Part shown: in pieces, positions 8,319 to 17,161 of the stretch | Layout: each line of letters begins with the position of its first letter | Position numbering within the stretch: the first letter of the stretch is position 1 | Assembly (NCBI RefSeq): GCF_009740285.1 | Contig: NZ_CP046566.1 | Location: 248,001-312,000, forward strand | Source of the DNA: Phnomibacter ginsenosidimutans | GTDB taxonomy: Bacteria > Bacteroidota > Bacteroidia > Chitinophagales > Chitinophagaceae | DNA length: 64,000 bases | Direction of reading: 5' to 3' | Notes under the pieces: generated by a model | The model's database searches: none | What the model was told of the DNA's origin: nothing | What the model saw: the letters and a program-made list of their open reading frames with translations, nothing else | Translations under genes and position numbers: made by a program

Positions 8319-9956
8319 CTACTGTGTTATTCCATACTTCTTCATCAGCGCCAGGAGCACACCGTTGGTCCAGCCGAAACCGTCCTGCGAAGGATATTCA
8401 CCACCGCCTGCATCGAGTTGCGTGTTCACCACATTGTACTTTTCCATGAGCTTACCGGTGCGCATAAATACAGCTACGTTGAGTTGGCACCAACGTTGGG
8501 CAATGTCTTTGGCCAATGCTTTTTCATTGTTGCGGTCCAGCGCCCAAATGCTCATCCACTGCAGCGGTGCCCAACCGTTTGGCGCATCCCACTGCTGATG
8601 GCTACTCACGGGTGTAGTCAGCACACCGCCATCTTTCAGTAAATGGTTTTGCAATACTGTTTTTGCGATTGCCATTTTACCTTCTAATGCTTGCATGGGT
8701 AACAATGCAAAGGGGAACATACCAGCTGCAGTAATGCGTTCAAGCTGCGTCTGGTTGGCAAAATGATAGTCGGCATAGTAGCCCAGCGTTTTGTTCCAGC
8801 AATATTTGTTGATGAGCAATGCCCGTTTGTTGGCCTTTTTGAGAAAGGCGGTGCTTTGTGCCTGCACGCCACTCAACTGATACGCCCGGGCAATGACAAC
8901 TTCCAGTTGATACAACAAACTGTTGAGATCCACCGGAATGATGTTCGTCGTTTCAATGCTGTGGATGTGTTCGCCATCGGCAAACCATCGGGTGCTGAAA
9001 TCCCAGCCACTGGCTGCACCAGCCCGCAGGTGGCGGAAGGCATTCGACCGCAACTGACGCCGCATTTTATCCGCTGCTTGTTGCGACGCAAAACGCATGG
9101 TCATCATTTTGTTCATCGCAAATGTATCAGCCGTTAGCATGTCTTCGCGGTAGCTTTCTTGCCGTGGTGTAGCGTTATCATCCCAGTAGCGGTTGAGTAT
9201 TTCATCTTTGCCCAGTTTTACCACCGCAAACTTTGCGTTGCCGGTGGTTACACTATCGCTGCCCCTCATCCAGTATTGATACTCTTTCAGTAGGGCTGGC
9301 AAATATTTTTTGTACACGTCTTTGCCTTTGATGCCTGCCAGTAATTCTACCATCAATGCAAAAAAGGGCGGCTGCGAACGACTTACATAATACGACCTGT
9401 TGCCATTAGGAATGTGGCCATAGGTTTGTATGAGGTAGGCAAAATTGTCAATCATGTTTTCGATGGTTTGCACCTCGCCACTTTCTTTCAAACCCAGCAT
9501 GGTAAAGTAAGAATCCCAATAATAAATTTCGCGGAAGCGGCCACCGGGAACGATGTAGGGATGTGGCAAAGGCAACAAAGATGAAGCCCCCTTGCCCCCG
9601 GCGGGGGAAATAGAATTTGGTTCTCTTTTCAATACGCTCCACAAATTTTGGATGTGCATCACCACATCTTTTTCCTGCGTTACATAATTGAGTTGTGGTG
9701 TAACGGGCAGGTTGAAATTATCGGCCACAAATTTTTTCAAATTCATGTTGGGCCCTTTTTGCAAACCATAGTCATACATAATGTCTTTCACCGGTCGCTT
9801 GGGTGTGCAGTCCACAAAGGTTTTGCCATCAGGAAAGATGCGCTGCATTTGCACTTCGTGAAACAAGTTGCCATACAACTGATCGGGCGTAACGATGGGT
9901 TGTGCAGCAACGGAAAAGCCGGTTATCAGGGCCATAGCAAGGGCAATGTTTTTCAT
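8319..9956 (-). CDS. treA: Periplasmic trehalase, GH37
   Basis: Hydrolyses trehalose to two glucose, 545 residues. A signal peptide (MKNIALAMALITGFSVAAQ) predicts export to the periplasm. Trehalase signature 1, PGGRFREIYYWDSY, is at about 137-150, and signature 2, QWDAPNGWAPLQ, is near 455. Both are intact, as is WDFSTRW with its catalytic-region Asp. Residues about 114-126 (NSISPAGGKGASS) form an extra loop just before LLPLPHPY. This loop is encoded by a copy of a GC-rich palindromic repeat found elsewhere in the window, inserted in frame at a position that is variable between trehalases. The gene lies downstream of the PAP2 gene, separated by a hairpin, so it may have its own promoter in 9957-10011. 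Confidence 0.93.
   Translation of the reverse strand: MKNIALAMALITGFSVAAQPIVTPDQLYGNLFHEVQMQRIFPDGKTFVDCTPKRPVKDIMYDYGLQKGPNMNLKKFVADNFNLPVTPQLNYVTQEKDVVMHIQNLWSVLKREPNSISPAGGKGASSLLPLPHPYIVPGGRFREIYYWDSYFTMLGLKESGEVQTIENMIDNFAYLIQTYGHIPNGNRSYYVSRSQPPFFALMVELLAGIKGKDVYKKYLPALLKEYQYWMRGSDSVTTGNAKFAVVKLGKDEILNRYWDDNATPRQESYREDMLTADTFAMNKMMTMRFASQQAADKMRRQLRSNAFRHLRAGAASGWDFSTRWFADGEHIHSIETTNIIPVDLNSLLYQLEVVIARAYQLSGVQAQSTAFLKKANKRALLINKYCWNKTLGYYADYHFANQTQLERITAAGMFPFALLPMQALEGKMAIAKTVLQNHLLKDGGVLTTPVSSHQQWDAPNGWAPLQWMSIWALDRNNEKALAKDIAQRWCQLNVAVFMRTGKLMEKYNVVNTQLDAGGGEYPSQDGFGWTNGVLLALMKKYGITQ
9595..9607. repeat. GC-rich palindromic repeat copy inside treA
   Basis: CCCCCGGCGGGGG, followed on the plus strand by AAATAGAA. 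The identical 13-mer, followed by AGAGTAGAA, occurs in mutL at 63627-63639. Here it is translated in frame and does not interrupt trehalase. Confidence 0.65.
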
Positions 9957-10011
9957 AGGTCAGGCATTCGATAGATAAGCCATGAAGGTAATGTATGTAA
10001 GGGGCAATAAC

Positions 10012-10045
10012 ACAACAGCATGGGCCGTATTGCCCATGCTGTTGT
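10012..10045 (-). terminator. Hairpin between PAP2 gene and treA
   Basis: Perfect 14-bp stem ACAACAGCATGGGC / GCCCATGCTGTTGT with a 6-base loop, 23 bases after the stop of the upstream PAP2 gene. The U-run after it is weak, so it may be an attenuator or an mRNA-end stabiliser rather than a full terminator. Confidence 0.6.
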
Positions 10046-10068
10046 AAAAAGATGAGAGAGAAAAATGT

Positions 10069-11622
10069 TTACAGACCGGCGCCGTCGGCTTTGCCTCGTT
10101 CTACTGAAAAGCCGCCCACACGGTTGCCGCAAACCAATCCTTGTTCGCAATCGCTACGGTAGTGAATGGCGCCGTACATGCGGCTCACACTCGCTTCCTG
10201 TGCCATGGCTTCATAGTCGTTTTTGCGTTTGCTGTTGAGGTAGCTTAGCACTGTGGCGGCAGATCCGCTAAAGGTGCTGTGGCCACTGGTATACGAAGGA
10301 AAGTTGGGTAAGCCCACCACCGTTTTTATCCTGTTATCCATTTGAAACGGACGCGGATTGAAGTAAGTGTATTTAGCATCCCAACATGCCACCGCAGCAT
10401 CCATCATGGCGGTATTGAGCAATGCGAGATTTCGGGCCCATCTTACTTCGCTCAGTTGCATGCCCACAAAGTCTTCGCAGGCAATGGCATTCCAATGGCC
10501 GGGTGGTGTGTAGGTACCTACACCATCGGCCCAAAACTGCGCAATGCGAATTTGTTCCCGACTTGGATTTTTGGCATAGTTGTAAATCTCTTCCAGCTCT
10601 TGTTTGAACTGCGGGCTGCTGGTACTCGGTGGCGCCGGTGGACGAATGGCTACCAATGTAGCGCTATCGAAATTCCAGGTGCGTACTTTGCCAAAATGCA
10701 TGAGCATACCGGGTCGCTTGGGGCTTTCCTGGCTTATCCAAGGCACTTCACCACGGGCAATGGTGGCTTGGCGCATCGCATCTTCTATCAGCAGGCTGCC
10801 TGCTGCTTGCCCGGCACGGTCGGCACGGGCACGTGCCACAAACTTGAGGGCTACTGCACGGCCCAATGCATAACCCGCATCCAGATCGCTGCGAACATTG
10901 GCACCACTGGCCAGGCGGCTTTGCAAATGCTCATTGATTTTGTCTTGCACAAATGCCTGCTCACCCGGAAACAACAGCTTCATCATTTCCCACATCACAC
11001 CAGCTACAGTAGCATCTTCGCTGGGAAAGCTGGGTAGGTTGCTGGTGGGTACTAACGCTTGCACAGTTGTGTTCACGTTATACGGTGCTGCACGGTTATA
11101 CAATTTTTTGTAATGATAGCAAGCTACCAATGCATCGTAGGTGGCTGCACTAATGTAGGCATAGGCTCTGGCTGCATAGGGTGGATTGCTGAAAGGAAAG
11201 TAAGGATAGGCCAATGGATTGTTGGCATCGGGTGCAGGGTACACACCATCTGCATTGTTCACCGGTGGCAGGTTGTACTTGGCTACCAATTGGCGGGTAA
11301 GCTCATTCCAACGTAGCACCGCTCCGGCACTCCAGTATTGCAAGGCTTCTTTGTCATGCCCTTGCATGGCCGCTTGCACACTTTTAATCTCATTGATTTG
11401 TGCGGTGTAATCTGGCCCTGTAGGTGCCGCAGGTGCTGCTACGGCTACTTCATCTGGTGCAGTGAGCAAAATGGTTTTCCAAGTGCCTGCATTGATGTCG
11501 GTTCGGGCAGGTTGTAGTGCAGGAAATTGTTGGCTTACATCGGTCACTTCTTTGCTGCAACCGACCAGCAAAAGCAAGCAGGCCAGCAAGGCAGATGATG
11601 TAAAGGATATTTTTTGAGGCAT
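10069..11622 (-). CDS. PAP2/vanadium haloperoxidase-type lipoprotein (copy 1)
   Basis: Acid phosphatase/vanadium-dependent haloperoxidase superfamily protein, 517 residues. The ATG at 11622 is chosen because it gives a clean lipoprotein signal (lipobox LLLVGC); an upstream start would add 13 residues before it. The C-terminal core shows FPSYTSGHSTFSGSAA (SGH, His about 448) and RMYGAIHYRSDCEQG (Arg about 482, His about 487), which supply the phosphate/vanadate ligands. The N-terminal helical part (AARAYAYISAATYDALVACY, then FPSEDA) is typical of the vanadium-chloroperoxidase-like branch in Bacteroidota. Substrate is unknown: phosphatase and haloperoxidase both use this site. It is grouped with copy 2 and an outer-membrane protein on the same strand. 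Confidence 0.82.
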   Translation of the reverse strand: MPQKISFTSSALLACLLLLVGCSKEVTDVSQQFPALQPARTDINAGTWKTILLTAPDEVAVAAPAAPTGPDYTAQINEIKSVQAAMQGHDKEALQYWSAGAVLRWNELTRQLVAKYNLPPVNNADGVYPAPDANNPLAYPYFPFSNPPYAARAYAYISAATYDALVACYHYKKLYNRAAPYNVNTTVQALVPTSNLPSFPSEDATVAGVMWEMMKLLFPGEQAFVQDKINEHLQSRLASGANVRSDLDAGYALGRAVALKFVARARADRAGQAAGSLLIEDAMRQATIARGEVPWISQESPKRPGMLMHFGKVRTWNFDSATLVAIRPPAPPSTSSPQFKQELEEIYNYAKNPSREQIRIAQFWADGVGTYTPPGHWNAIACEDFVGMQLSEVRWARNLALLNTAMMDAAVACWDAKYTYFNPRPFQMDNRIKTVVGLPNFPSYTSGHSTFSGSAATVLSYLNSKRKNDYEAMAQEASVSRMYGAIHYRSDCEQGLVCGNRVGGFSVERGKADGAGL

Positions 11623-11682
11623 GGTAATTTGGTTGAGTTTTTTTGAAACAAGCAGAAGCAATACTATCAGCTTCGTTGTGTC

Positions 11683-11700
11683 TCCCGATAGCTATCGGGA
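11683..11700. repeat. Palindromic repeat TCCCGATAGCTATCGGGA
   Basis: Perfect 18-bp palindrome in the 145-base gap between the outer-membrane protein gene and PAP2 copy 1. A one-mismatch copy lies in mutL (63608-63625), so it belongs to a dispersed repeat family and is unlikely to be a gene-specific operator. Confidence 0.65.
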
Positions 11701-11767
11701 CCCTTGTGCTACAGTGCATGTAGCATCAGGCAACGAAAGGAAAGGATTACACAACTGATGTGCTTCA

Positions 11768-12694
11768 TCATTTTTTTGTGTTGTTGTTTTTTCCAAACTG
11801 AAAAATCCAGGCAAGGCCGGCGTACAGCGTGGTGCTTTGCCCCATGTTGCGTCCGGCGATGGTATAGTTACCACCAGCCAATACAGTCAAGGGTTTCAGG
11901 CCCACTTCCTCTTGCTTAAAGTGTACACCAACTCTGGTCGCATTCATGCGGTTGCTGAGGAAGGGCATGTTGTTTCTCGTCATGTCGAAACCACCTTGCG
12001 TGGTCATGTTGTCGAGCACAGCTTCGGCTACCATTTTGTTGGTACGATAGCCGAGGCGCAGGTTCCACTGCGTTACGTCGGGCATGGCTACCTCATTGCT
12101 GTAATGCATTTGCGTGGTGTAATACGCCGTTCTGTCGAGCTGCACATTGCTGCGCAAAACATAAGTCATGCTGGCAGTAGCAAACCAGTTGTTGCGGATT
12201 ATATCTACCATCAATCGGGCATGGCCATTGGTGCTGCCCATGCCAATGCTGAAAGGCAACATGTCTTTGCTGTAATTGCTGAGCGGTGTGCTTACACCGA
12301 GCAAGCCTATCACTGATAGTTGTGCTTTGCCTAGCTGCTTTGTAACGGGTTTGTATTTCAGCCAGAGGCTCCCATCCTGAAAGCCCCGCTGTCCTTTCCA
12401 TTGGCCGGCACTCGGGTTGGTGATGACGTAGGGCAGGTTGTAAAACACGGCCACGTTTTTGCGAATACCATACATGCCCATGAGGCTGATGGATTGTGTG
12501 GTAACAGTTCCAAGGTTGGGATTGTCTCTTTTGAGAGTGCCTTCCCAATAATTGTTCCAGCTGTTGTGCATATACATAGGGCCGGTACACAATTGGCCTT
12601 TGCCCATAAACAGGGCATCGATATCCATTTGAGCCTGCAGGCTATGTGTTGCACACAGCAACAGGCATAGTATGCCCATGCGTATGTGTTGCAT
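11768..12694 (-). CDS. Predicted outer-membrane beta-barrel protein, unknown function
   Basis: 308 residues from the ATG at 12694, which begins a signal peptide (MGILCLLLCATHSLQAQ). The longer frame back to 12787 adds 31 polar residues and is unlikely. The mature part alternates short amphipathic beta-strands with turns (SLMGMYGIRKNVAVFYNLPYV, SLWLKYKPVTKQLG, WNLRLGYRTNKM). It ends in an aromatic-rich strand (LYAGLAWIFQFGKNNNTKK), as in outer-membrane channels of the transporter/MetA-like type. It lies between two PAP2-type lipoproteins on the same strand, so a shared envelope role is likely. No specific function is recognised. Confidence 0.72.
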   Translation of the reverse strand: MQHIRMGILCLLLCATHSLQAQMDIDALFMGKGQLCTGPMYMHNSWNNYWEGTLKRDNPNLGTVTTQSISLMGMYGIRKNVAVFYNLPYVITNPSAGQWKGQRGFQDGSLWLKYKPVTKQLGKAQLSVIGLLGVSTPLSNYSKDMLPFSIGMGSTNGHARLMVDIIRNNWFATASMTYVLRSNVQLDRTAYYTTQMHYSNEVAMPDVTQWNLRLGYRTNKMVAEAVLDNMTTQGGFDMTRNNMPFLSNRMNATRVGVHFKQEEVGLKPLTVLAGGNYTIAGRNMGQSTTLYAGLAWIFQFGKNNNTKK

Positions 12695-12889
12695 GATGTT
12701 ATTTTTTCTGATGGATGAAGAGAGAAAACAAACGAATGACTGACCCGATTGAACGGTGAACGATACATGATGATGGTGGACATACATACATGTACGTTGT
12801 ATACTTGTACAAGTGCCACACGCATAGGCGGATGCTACATGTACGGGACCAACCAGCAGGGCATTACACCCATTTGTTTTCTGTAAAAA
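12695..12889. promoter_or_regulatory. 195-base gap with short palindromes upstream of the OM protein gene
   Basis: Contains CTTGTACAAG (a perfect 10-bp palindrome) close to TGTATAC and two copies of ACATGTAC. It lies upstream of the minus-strand start at 12694 and could be an operator region. No promoter consensus is clear enough to place. Confidence 0.3.
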
Positions 12890-14212
12890 CTACTTTTTCA
12901 TGTGCAGCTTGCTTACCACAAGCTCACCTACTTTTTTGCCGTAATCGGTACTTACCAGGCACGAAGGATGAAAGTGAATACCACCATAAAAACGGGCCAG
13001 GTTGTTTTCTTCCGCAGCATGCCGGAACGATTTGAAGCTGCGGCTGTCAATGCCAAATTCCAGTTCGGTAGTATCGGTATAGGCGAAGTTGTCGCCAAAC
13101 ACTTTTGTCAACGCTTCAGCGGCTGCAGCACTGGTGGTGCTGTGGCCACAGGTGTACTCGGGGAAAGCCGGTGTTTGCAACAATGGCCGCCATTCCGGAT
13201 CAATGTATTTATTGATGATGGTTTCGGGCCTAGCATAGTTGCTGCGGTATTTTTCATCCCAGCATTGGATGAACGCATCAAACTTGGCAATGGCCGTAAT
13301 GGCGTATGCATACACGGTTTCGGCAAAATCAACTTTTGCTTTTTGCGCAGCAATGCCCACAATGCCCATCCAGTGGCCGGGAGGCGAAAACTTTTTGGTG
13401 CTGAACATGACGTGACCGCTAACGTTCAGTTTAAAAGGGTTGTCGTCCCAAAACCAGGCAATGTGTTCTTCTTCTTTGGTCATTGTTTTGCTACTATCAT
13501 AAATGGCCATTACTTGTTTGTAATAGGGGCCATTTTTATCGTCCATGTTGAAGGGTGCAGGTGGCGGTGGTGTAAACTGGTTGGCACTGTCCATCACCAA
13601 CGGACGAATCATGCGCCAGTTGGGTTCGGCAGCATCGGCATACATGGGTGGCGTAGGTACCCAACGGCCGGGCACATCCATCACCGTATACTTTTGTGCA
13701 CCTCTTGTTTTGGCATAATTGTCGCCTTTGCTCCAGGCAATGAGTGCTTTGGAAATGGTGTCAGCAAAAGCTACACTTTGTGTTTCTTCTTCTTTGGGCA
13801 ATCCTTTGTCACGGGCTATCTGCAAAATGCTGTCGCGGTAATCCTTCATGCTGCCTTCGGGAAACGTAACCGCTTCGCCTACTTGCATGAATGCCAGCAT
13901 GGCTGCCAGTTCAAAATTTACTTTATCGCCCTGTGGTTTGGGCATGGCAGTCAAATCATTGATTTGGCCGGCCAGTGAATTGAATCTGGTAGGATTGCCC
14001 GCTGCCATTACTTCGTATGCAGCAATGGAAGCATAGGTGTAGTTACGAGAGGCAACAATGGGTGGAAAGTTGTTGCCCATTACCACGCTGTTGAGTTCGT
14101 GCACCACCTGGCTAAACAGTTGCGGATTGCTCAGGTAGGTTTTGTATTCAGTAGAAGAAGTACAGCTTGCCAAAAACACAATGGCCAGTACTCCGCCAAA
14201 AAGCTTTTTCAT
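12890..14212 (-). CDS. PAP2/vanadium haloperoxidase-type lipoprotein (copy 2)
   Basis: 440 residues with a lipoprotein signal peptide (lipobox VFLASC). Same superfamily as the gene at 10069-11622, but divergent. The core reads FPEYTCGHSTTSAAAAEAL (His about 357) and LARFYGGIHFHPS (Arg about 407, His about 413). The usual Ser of the SGH motif is Cys here (CGH). The middle part has DNPFKLNVSGHV and SPPGHWMGI, which correspond to SPPGHW-type segments common in Bacteroidota vanadium-haloperoxidase-like proteins. Probably faces the periplasm; the reaction is unknown. The small unknown gene (14311-14865) lies 98 bases upstream on the same strand. Confidence 0.78.
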   Translation of the reverse strand: MKKLFGGVLAIVFLASCTSSTEYKTYLSNPQLFSQVVHELNSVVMGNNFPPIVASRNYTYASIAAYEVMAAGNPTRFNSLAGQINDLTAMPKPQGDKVNFELAAMLAFMQVGEAVTFPEGSMKDYRDSILQIARDKGLPKEEETQSVAFADTISKALIAWSKGDNYAKTRGAQKYTVMDVPGRWVPTPPMYADAAEPNWRMIRPLVMDSANQFTPPPPAPFNMDDKNGPYYKQVMAIYDSSKTMTKEEEHIAWFWDDNPFKLNVSGHVMFSTKKFSPPGHWMGIVGIAAQKAKVDFAETVYAYAITAIAKFDAFIQCWDEKYRSNYARPETIINKYIDPEWRPLLQTPAFPEYTCGHSTTSAAAAEALTKVFGDNFAYTDTTELEFGIDSRSFKSFRHAAEENNLARFYGGIHFHPSCLVSTDYGKKVGELVVSKLHMKK

Positions 14213-14310
14213 AATGTCGATCGATAGTAGAATAAAACAAGAAATAATGATGCATTACACAATGCATCAGGCCGCTGCAAAGTAGACAGCCGGCAAAAAG
14301 CAAAACATGA

Positions 14311-14865
14311 TTAAGATTGGCTTTCCGGAGGAATGATGATGCTGCCAATGACCAGTTGCTGATGACAGCCCGGCTCTTTGGCGATGGGCGAATGTTGGGC
14401 GGCTACCCAATGTGCCAGCGACCATTGATTGCTGGCATCGTCGTAGTCGCCAATGTAATTGCTTACGAAAATTGAGGTTGATTTTTTGCTGTTGCCGGCA
14501 TGGTCGGCATCGTAAGCCAGTTTGAAAAAGGCGTCCCGTGCATTGAGTACGGTTTGCTTTTGTGTATTGGGCAAGCAGCGAACATACATGCGGCCGTTTT
14601 CCAACTTGCGTTCTACATAGCGGTAATGAATGCCATCAATCACCACATCACCTTCAAAGTGCTCCCAGTTGCCCCAATTGGTGGCGTATGGAATGTCCAT
14701 GGCAACACTCATCTCAATCAATTCCTCCGGTGCAAATTGGCCTTCATCAATACGAGCTTGTGACTGCACATCGGCACGGTGCTGCAACCAACGGGTGAGC
14801 CCCTGATAGCCTACACTGTTAAACAGTAGTATGCCCAATATTCCTATGGCAGCTAGTCGTTTCAA
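14311..14865 (-). CDS. Unknown protein with N-terminal membrane anchor
   Basis: 184 residues. A single N-terminal hydrophobic stretch (about 5-20) suggests a signal peptide or anchor. The rest is soluble, with EGDVVIDGIHYRYVERKLENGRMYVRC, which is reminiscent of an extracellular strand-rich domain, and NARDAFFKLAYDADHAGNSKKS. A His-rich C-terminus (AHWVAAQHSPIAKEPGCHQQ) could bind metal, but no known motif is present. It lies between the GH65 gene (55 bases upstream) and PAP2 copy 2. No function is recognised. Confidence 0.7.
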   Translation of the reverse strand: MKRLAAIGILGILLFNSVGYQGLTRWLQHRADVQSQARIDEGQFAPEELIEMSVAMDIPYATNWGNWEHFEGDVVIDGIHYRYVERKLENGRMYVRCLPNTQKQTVLNARDAFFKLAYDADHAGNSKKSTSIFVSNYIGDYDDASNQWSLAHWVAAQHSPIAKEPGCHQQLVIGSIIIPPESQS

Positions 14866-14921
14866 TTAAAAGCAAAATAGGTTTTTTATCAGTAGCAAGC
14901 CCGATTTTGTTTATGGCATTT

Positions 14922-16958
14922 TTACTTCACTACAAAAGTTTGTTTGTTGGGTCCAACGCCAGTAATGGTAAGGCTTTTCCAATGGGATGGCAGCAGGCCT
15001 TTTTGTTGCACAATCCCGTTGTCGGTTATTTCCAGTCCACCAAAACCCATGAGTACACTTTGCAAAATGCCGCCGGCACCGGTAGCAAAATAAGGGTTGG
15101 TGCCGCCCTTGGTTTCGGCAATTACTCTGAAGGGCGGATTGAGGTTGGGCAGGTACGCATCTTTAAACCAATACCAGGCTTTGTCGGCATTGCCTAAGCG
15201 GGCATGCAGCAGCGTAAATACAGCTTGCGTCATGGCAGGTGTGCCCTCGTTGGGTACCCGGGCACTGTAATAGTCGAGGTCGGCTTTTATTTGCTTCGGG
15301 TCGGTTACTTCTTTCAGCGGATAGGCCAGCAGGTTTACATCCGCCTGCTTGATGCCTTCGCCTTTGTACGCTTCATGTTCTTTGGTAATGCCATTTTCCC
15401 GCAGGATGGGAATGTTGCTTGCCACATGTGCCCAATCGCTATTGGCAGGTATGCCCAGTAATGCAGCTGCTTGTGTAGCAAACTGCAAATTGGCTTTTGC
15501 CGCGGCATTGGTAAAAGCATTGTTGTTCACGTTTTCGGCCCACTCATCGGCAGCCACCACATTGTTGATGTCGTAGTGACCAGGTCCGTTTCGCTCTACT
15601 CTCGATGCCCAGAAGTCGGCTGTTTCTTTCAGGATGGGCCAGCCTTTTTCTAGTAGCCACTGTTTATCTTGCGTTACACGGTAATAATTCCATGCAGCAA
15701 TGGCTACACATGCAGTAATGTGTTGTTCAAACGGGCCGCTGAGTGCCCACACCGGTGTTTCTTCTACGCCTGTTTCGGCACTCTCCCAAGGAAACATAGC
15801 GCCTTTGTACCCTTTGCTGAAAGCATTGCGTTTGGCCGTTTCCAATCTTTTAAAACGATACTCCACCATGCTCTTGGCAATGGCGGGTTGCATTACCAGC
15901 AAGGCAGGATACATCCACAATTCGGTATCCCAAAACACGTGGCCGTTGTAGCCCAGTCCGCTCAGGCCCATGGGCGATGGAGAGAGAGCTGTACCCTCAC
16001 GGGTAAATGAATACAGGTGATACAACATGCTGTGAATGTCTTGCTGACTTTGTGCATCGCCTTCAATTTGAATGTCGCTTTTCCATAGCTCTTGCCATGC
16101 TTGTAAATGGCGCTGCAACAAGCGGTCGCGGCCTTCGAGTTTGGCAAAAATGGTGAGGCGTTCTGCTTCATTCAGCGGATCATCGTGATGCGCCGAAGTG
16201 ATGGAAGAACCTGTGATGGAGAAGCGATAGGTTTCGCCGGCTTTCAGCGTTTTGCTAAACTTCATCAGGTGCATGTTGTTGTCCCACATTTCATGAATCA
16301 CCCGTGGTTCGTGGCCATGTGCTTCGCTAAAAATGAAACTGTTGCTGGCACACATTTGCATTTTGCCCGTGGGGCTTTGGGCAGATGAGGTGAGCAATGA
16401 AATGACCACATGCGGCCGGTCGATTTCGTTGTAATAGTTCTGTACGTTTTTCAGCAAATCGGGGGCTGCCATTACACTGGCGGCATCCAGTTGAATGTCT
16501 TTTTTCGGGGTGATGGTGACGTCCATCAACACGGTGTAAGGCAAATGCCGCAAGGCATAATACGTGTAGCTGATGCTGGCTTTATCGGCATGATCAAACC
16601 TGCCGGTAAAAGCCGCCTGCTGCATGTTGAGCTCTTGGGTAAAGTTGCTGATGTTGCTGGCATCAATGCTGCGGCCATCAATTTCTACCCGCATGTTCAG
16701 CAGGTTGAAACTGGGGATGAAATTGCTTACCCGTCCACGGCCATACGTATCGTATGCACCGGCCAGCACTACGTCTTTTACTTTGAAAGGTTCCGGAGCA
16801 CTCACAATACCAATCATGCCATTGGCAGCCGTAATACCGTAGTAATTGGAAGCCTGAATATTATTGGCCGAAATTTTCCAGGGGTCTTGTGCAGCCAACG
16901 GTTGGCTGTTGGTAGCAAACAACAACAAGGCCGTAACGGCATGCAGTAATTTTTTCAT
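14922..16958 (-). CDS. Secreted GH65 alpha-glucoside hydrolase (kojibiose/trehalose type)
   Basis: GH65 family enzyme, 678 residues from the ATG at 16958, with signal peptide (MKKLLHAVTALLLFATNSQPLAAQ). The (alpha/alpha)6 barrel shows GHVFWDTELW (about 339-348) and ADEWAENVNNNAF with the acid Glu at about 472. The C-terminal part reads AETKGGTN and YFATGAGGILQSVLMGFGGL (Glu about 615). In GH65 phosphorylases this last region carries a phosphate-binding TTAEGIH-type loop. Here it has the GAGG-LQ form seen in hydrolytic members (acid trehalase, glucosylgalactosyl-hydroxylysine glucosidase, Bacteroidota kojibiose hydrolase). With the export signal, hydrolysis is the better call. Substrate (kojibiose, nigerose or trehalose) is inferred only. 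Confidence 0.83.
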   Translation of the reverse strand: MKKLLHAVTALLLFATNSQPLAAQDPWKISANNIQASNYYGITAANGMIGIVSAPEPFKVKDVVLAGAYDTYGRGRVSNFIPSFNLLNMRVEIDGRSIDASNISNFTQELNMQQAAFTGRFDHADKASISYTYYALRHLPYTVLMDVTITPKKDIQLDAASVMAAPDLLKNVQNYYNEIDRPHVVISLLTSSAQSPTGKMQMCASNSFIFSEAHGHEPRVIHEMWDNNMHLMKFSKTLKAGETYRFSITGSSITSAHHDDPLNEAERLTIFAKLEGRDRLLQRHLQAWQELWKSDIQIEGDAQSQQDIHSMLYHLYSFTREGTALSPSPMGLSGLGYNGHVFWDTELWMYPALLVMQPAIAKSMVEYRFKRLETAKRNAFSKGYKGAMFPWESAETGVEETPVWALSGPFEQHITACVAIAAWNYYRVTQDKQWLLEKGWPILKETADFWASRVERNGPGHYDINNVVAADEWAENVNNNAFTNAAAKANLQFATQAAALLGIPANSDWAHVASNIPILRENGITKEHEAYKGEGIKQADVNLLAYPLKEVTDPKQIKADLDYYSARVPNEGTPAMTQAVFTLLHARLGNADKAWYWFKDAYLPNLNPPFRVIAETKGGTNPYFATGAGGILQSVLMGFGGLEITDNGIVQQKGLLPSHWKSLTITGVGPNKQTFVVK

Positions 16959-17047
16959 AGCAAGCAATAACTGGTTCAGTTGCTAAAGTAATACAACGGT
17001 TTTCTGTAAAACGAATTGGCTGTTCTTTACAAAAAAGATATTGTTCA

Positions 17048-17060
17048 CTGCAAAGGTTTG
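17048..17060. promoter_or_regulatory. Possible second LacI-type operator upstream of the GH65 gene
   Basis: CTGCAAAGGTTTG matches CTGCAAACGTTTG (29743-29755, next to the lacI-type gene) at 12 of 13 positions. It lies about 90 bases upstream of the GH65 start. The central CG of LacI-family operators is altered to GG, so this is weak. Confidence 0.3.
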
Positions 17061-17161
17061 AAGACAGCAACCCAATGAGAACCGCATACGCAACCATGCA
17101 GCATTGTATATTCGACATTCGAAAATGTTGCTGTTGAATTAAATCGTTTGTTGATTGTTGT

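Noticed and set aside
12902-13978. 358-residue plus-strand open frame opposite PAP2 copy 2
   Set aside because: No recognisable protein features; the minus strand encodes a signal peptide and the CGHST/GGIH motifs.
14922-16958. GH65 gene as a maltose or trehalose phosphorylase
   Set aside because: The phosphate-binding loop pattern of phosphorylases is absent and the protein is exported.
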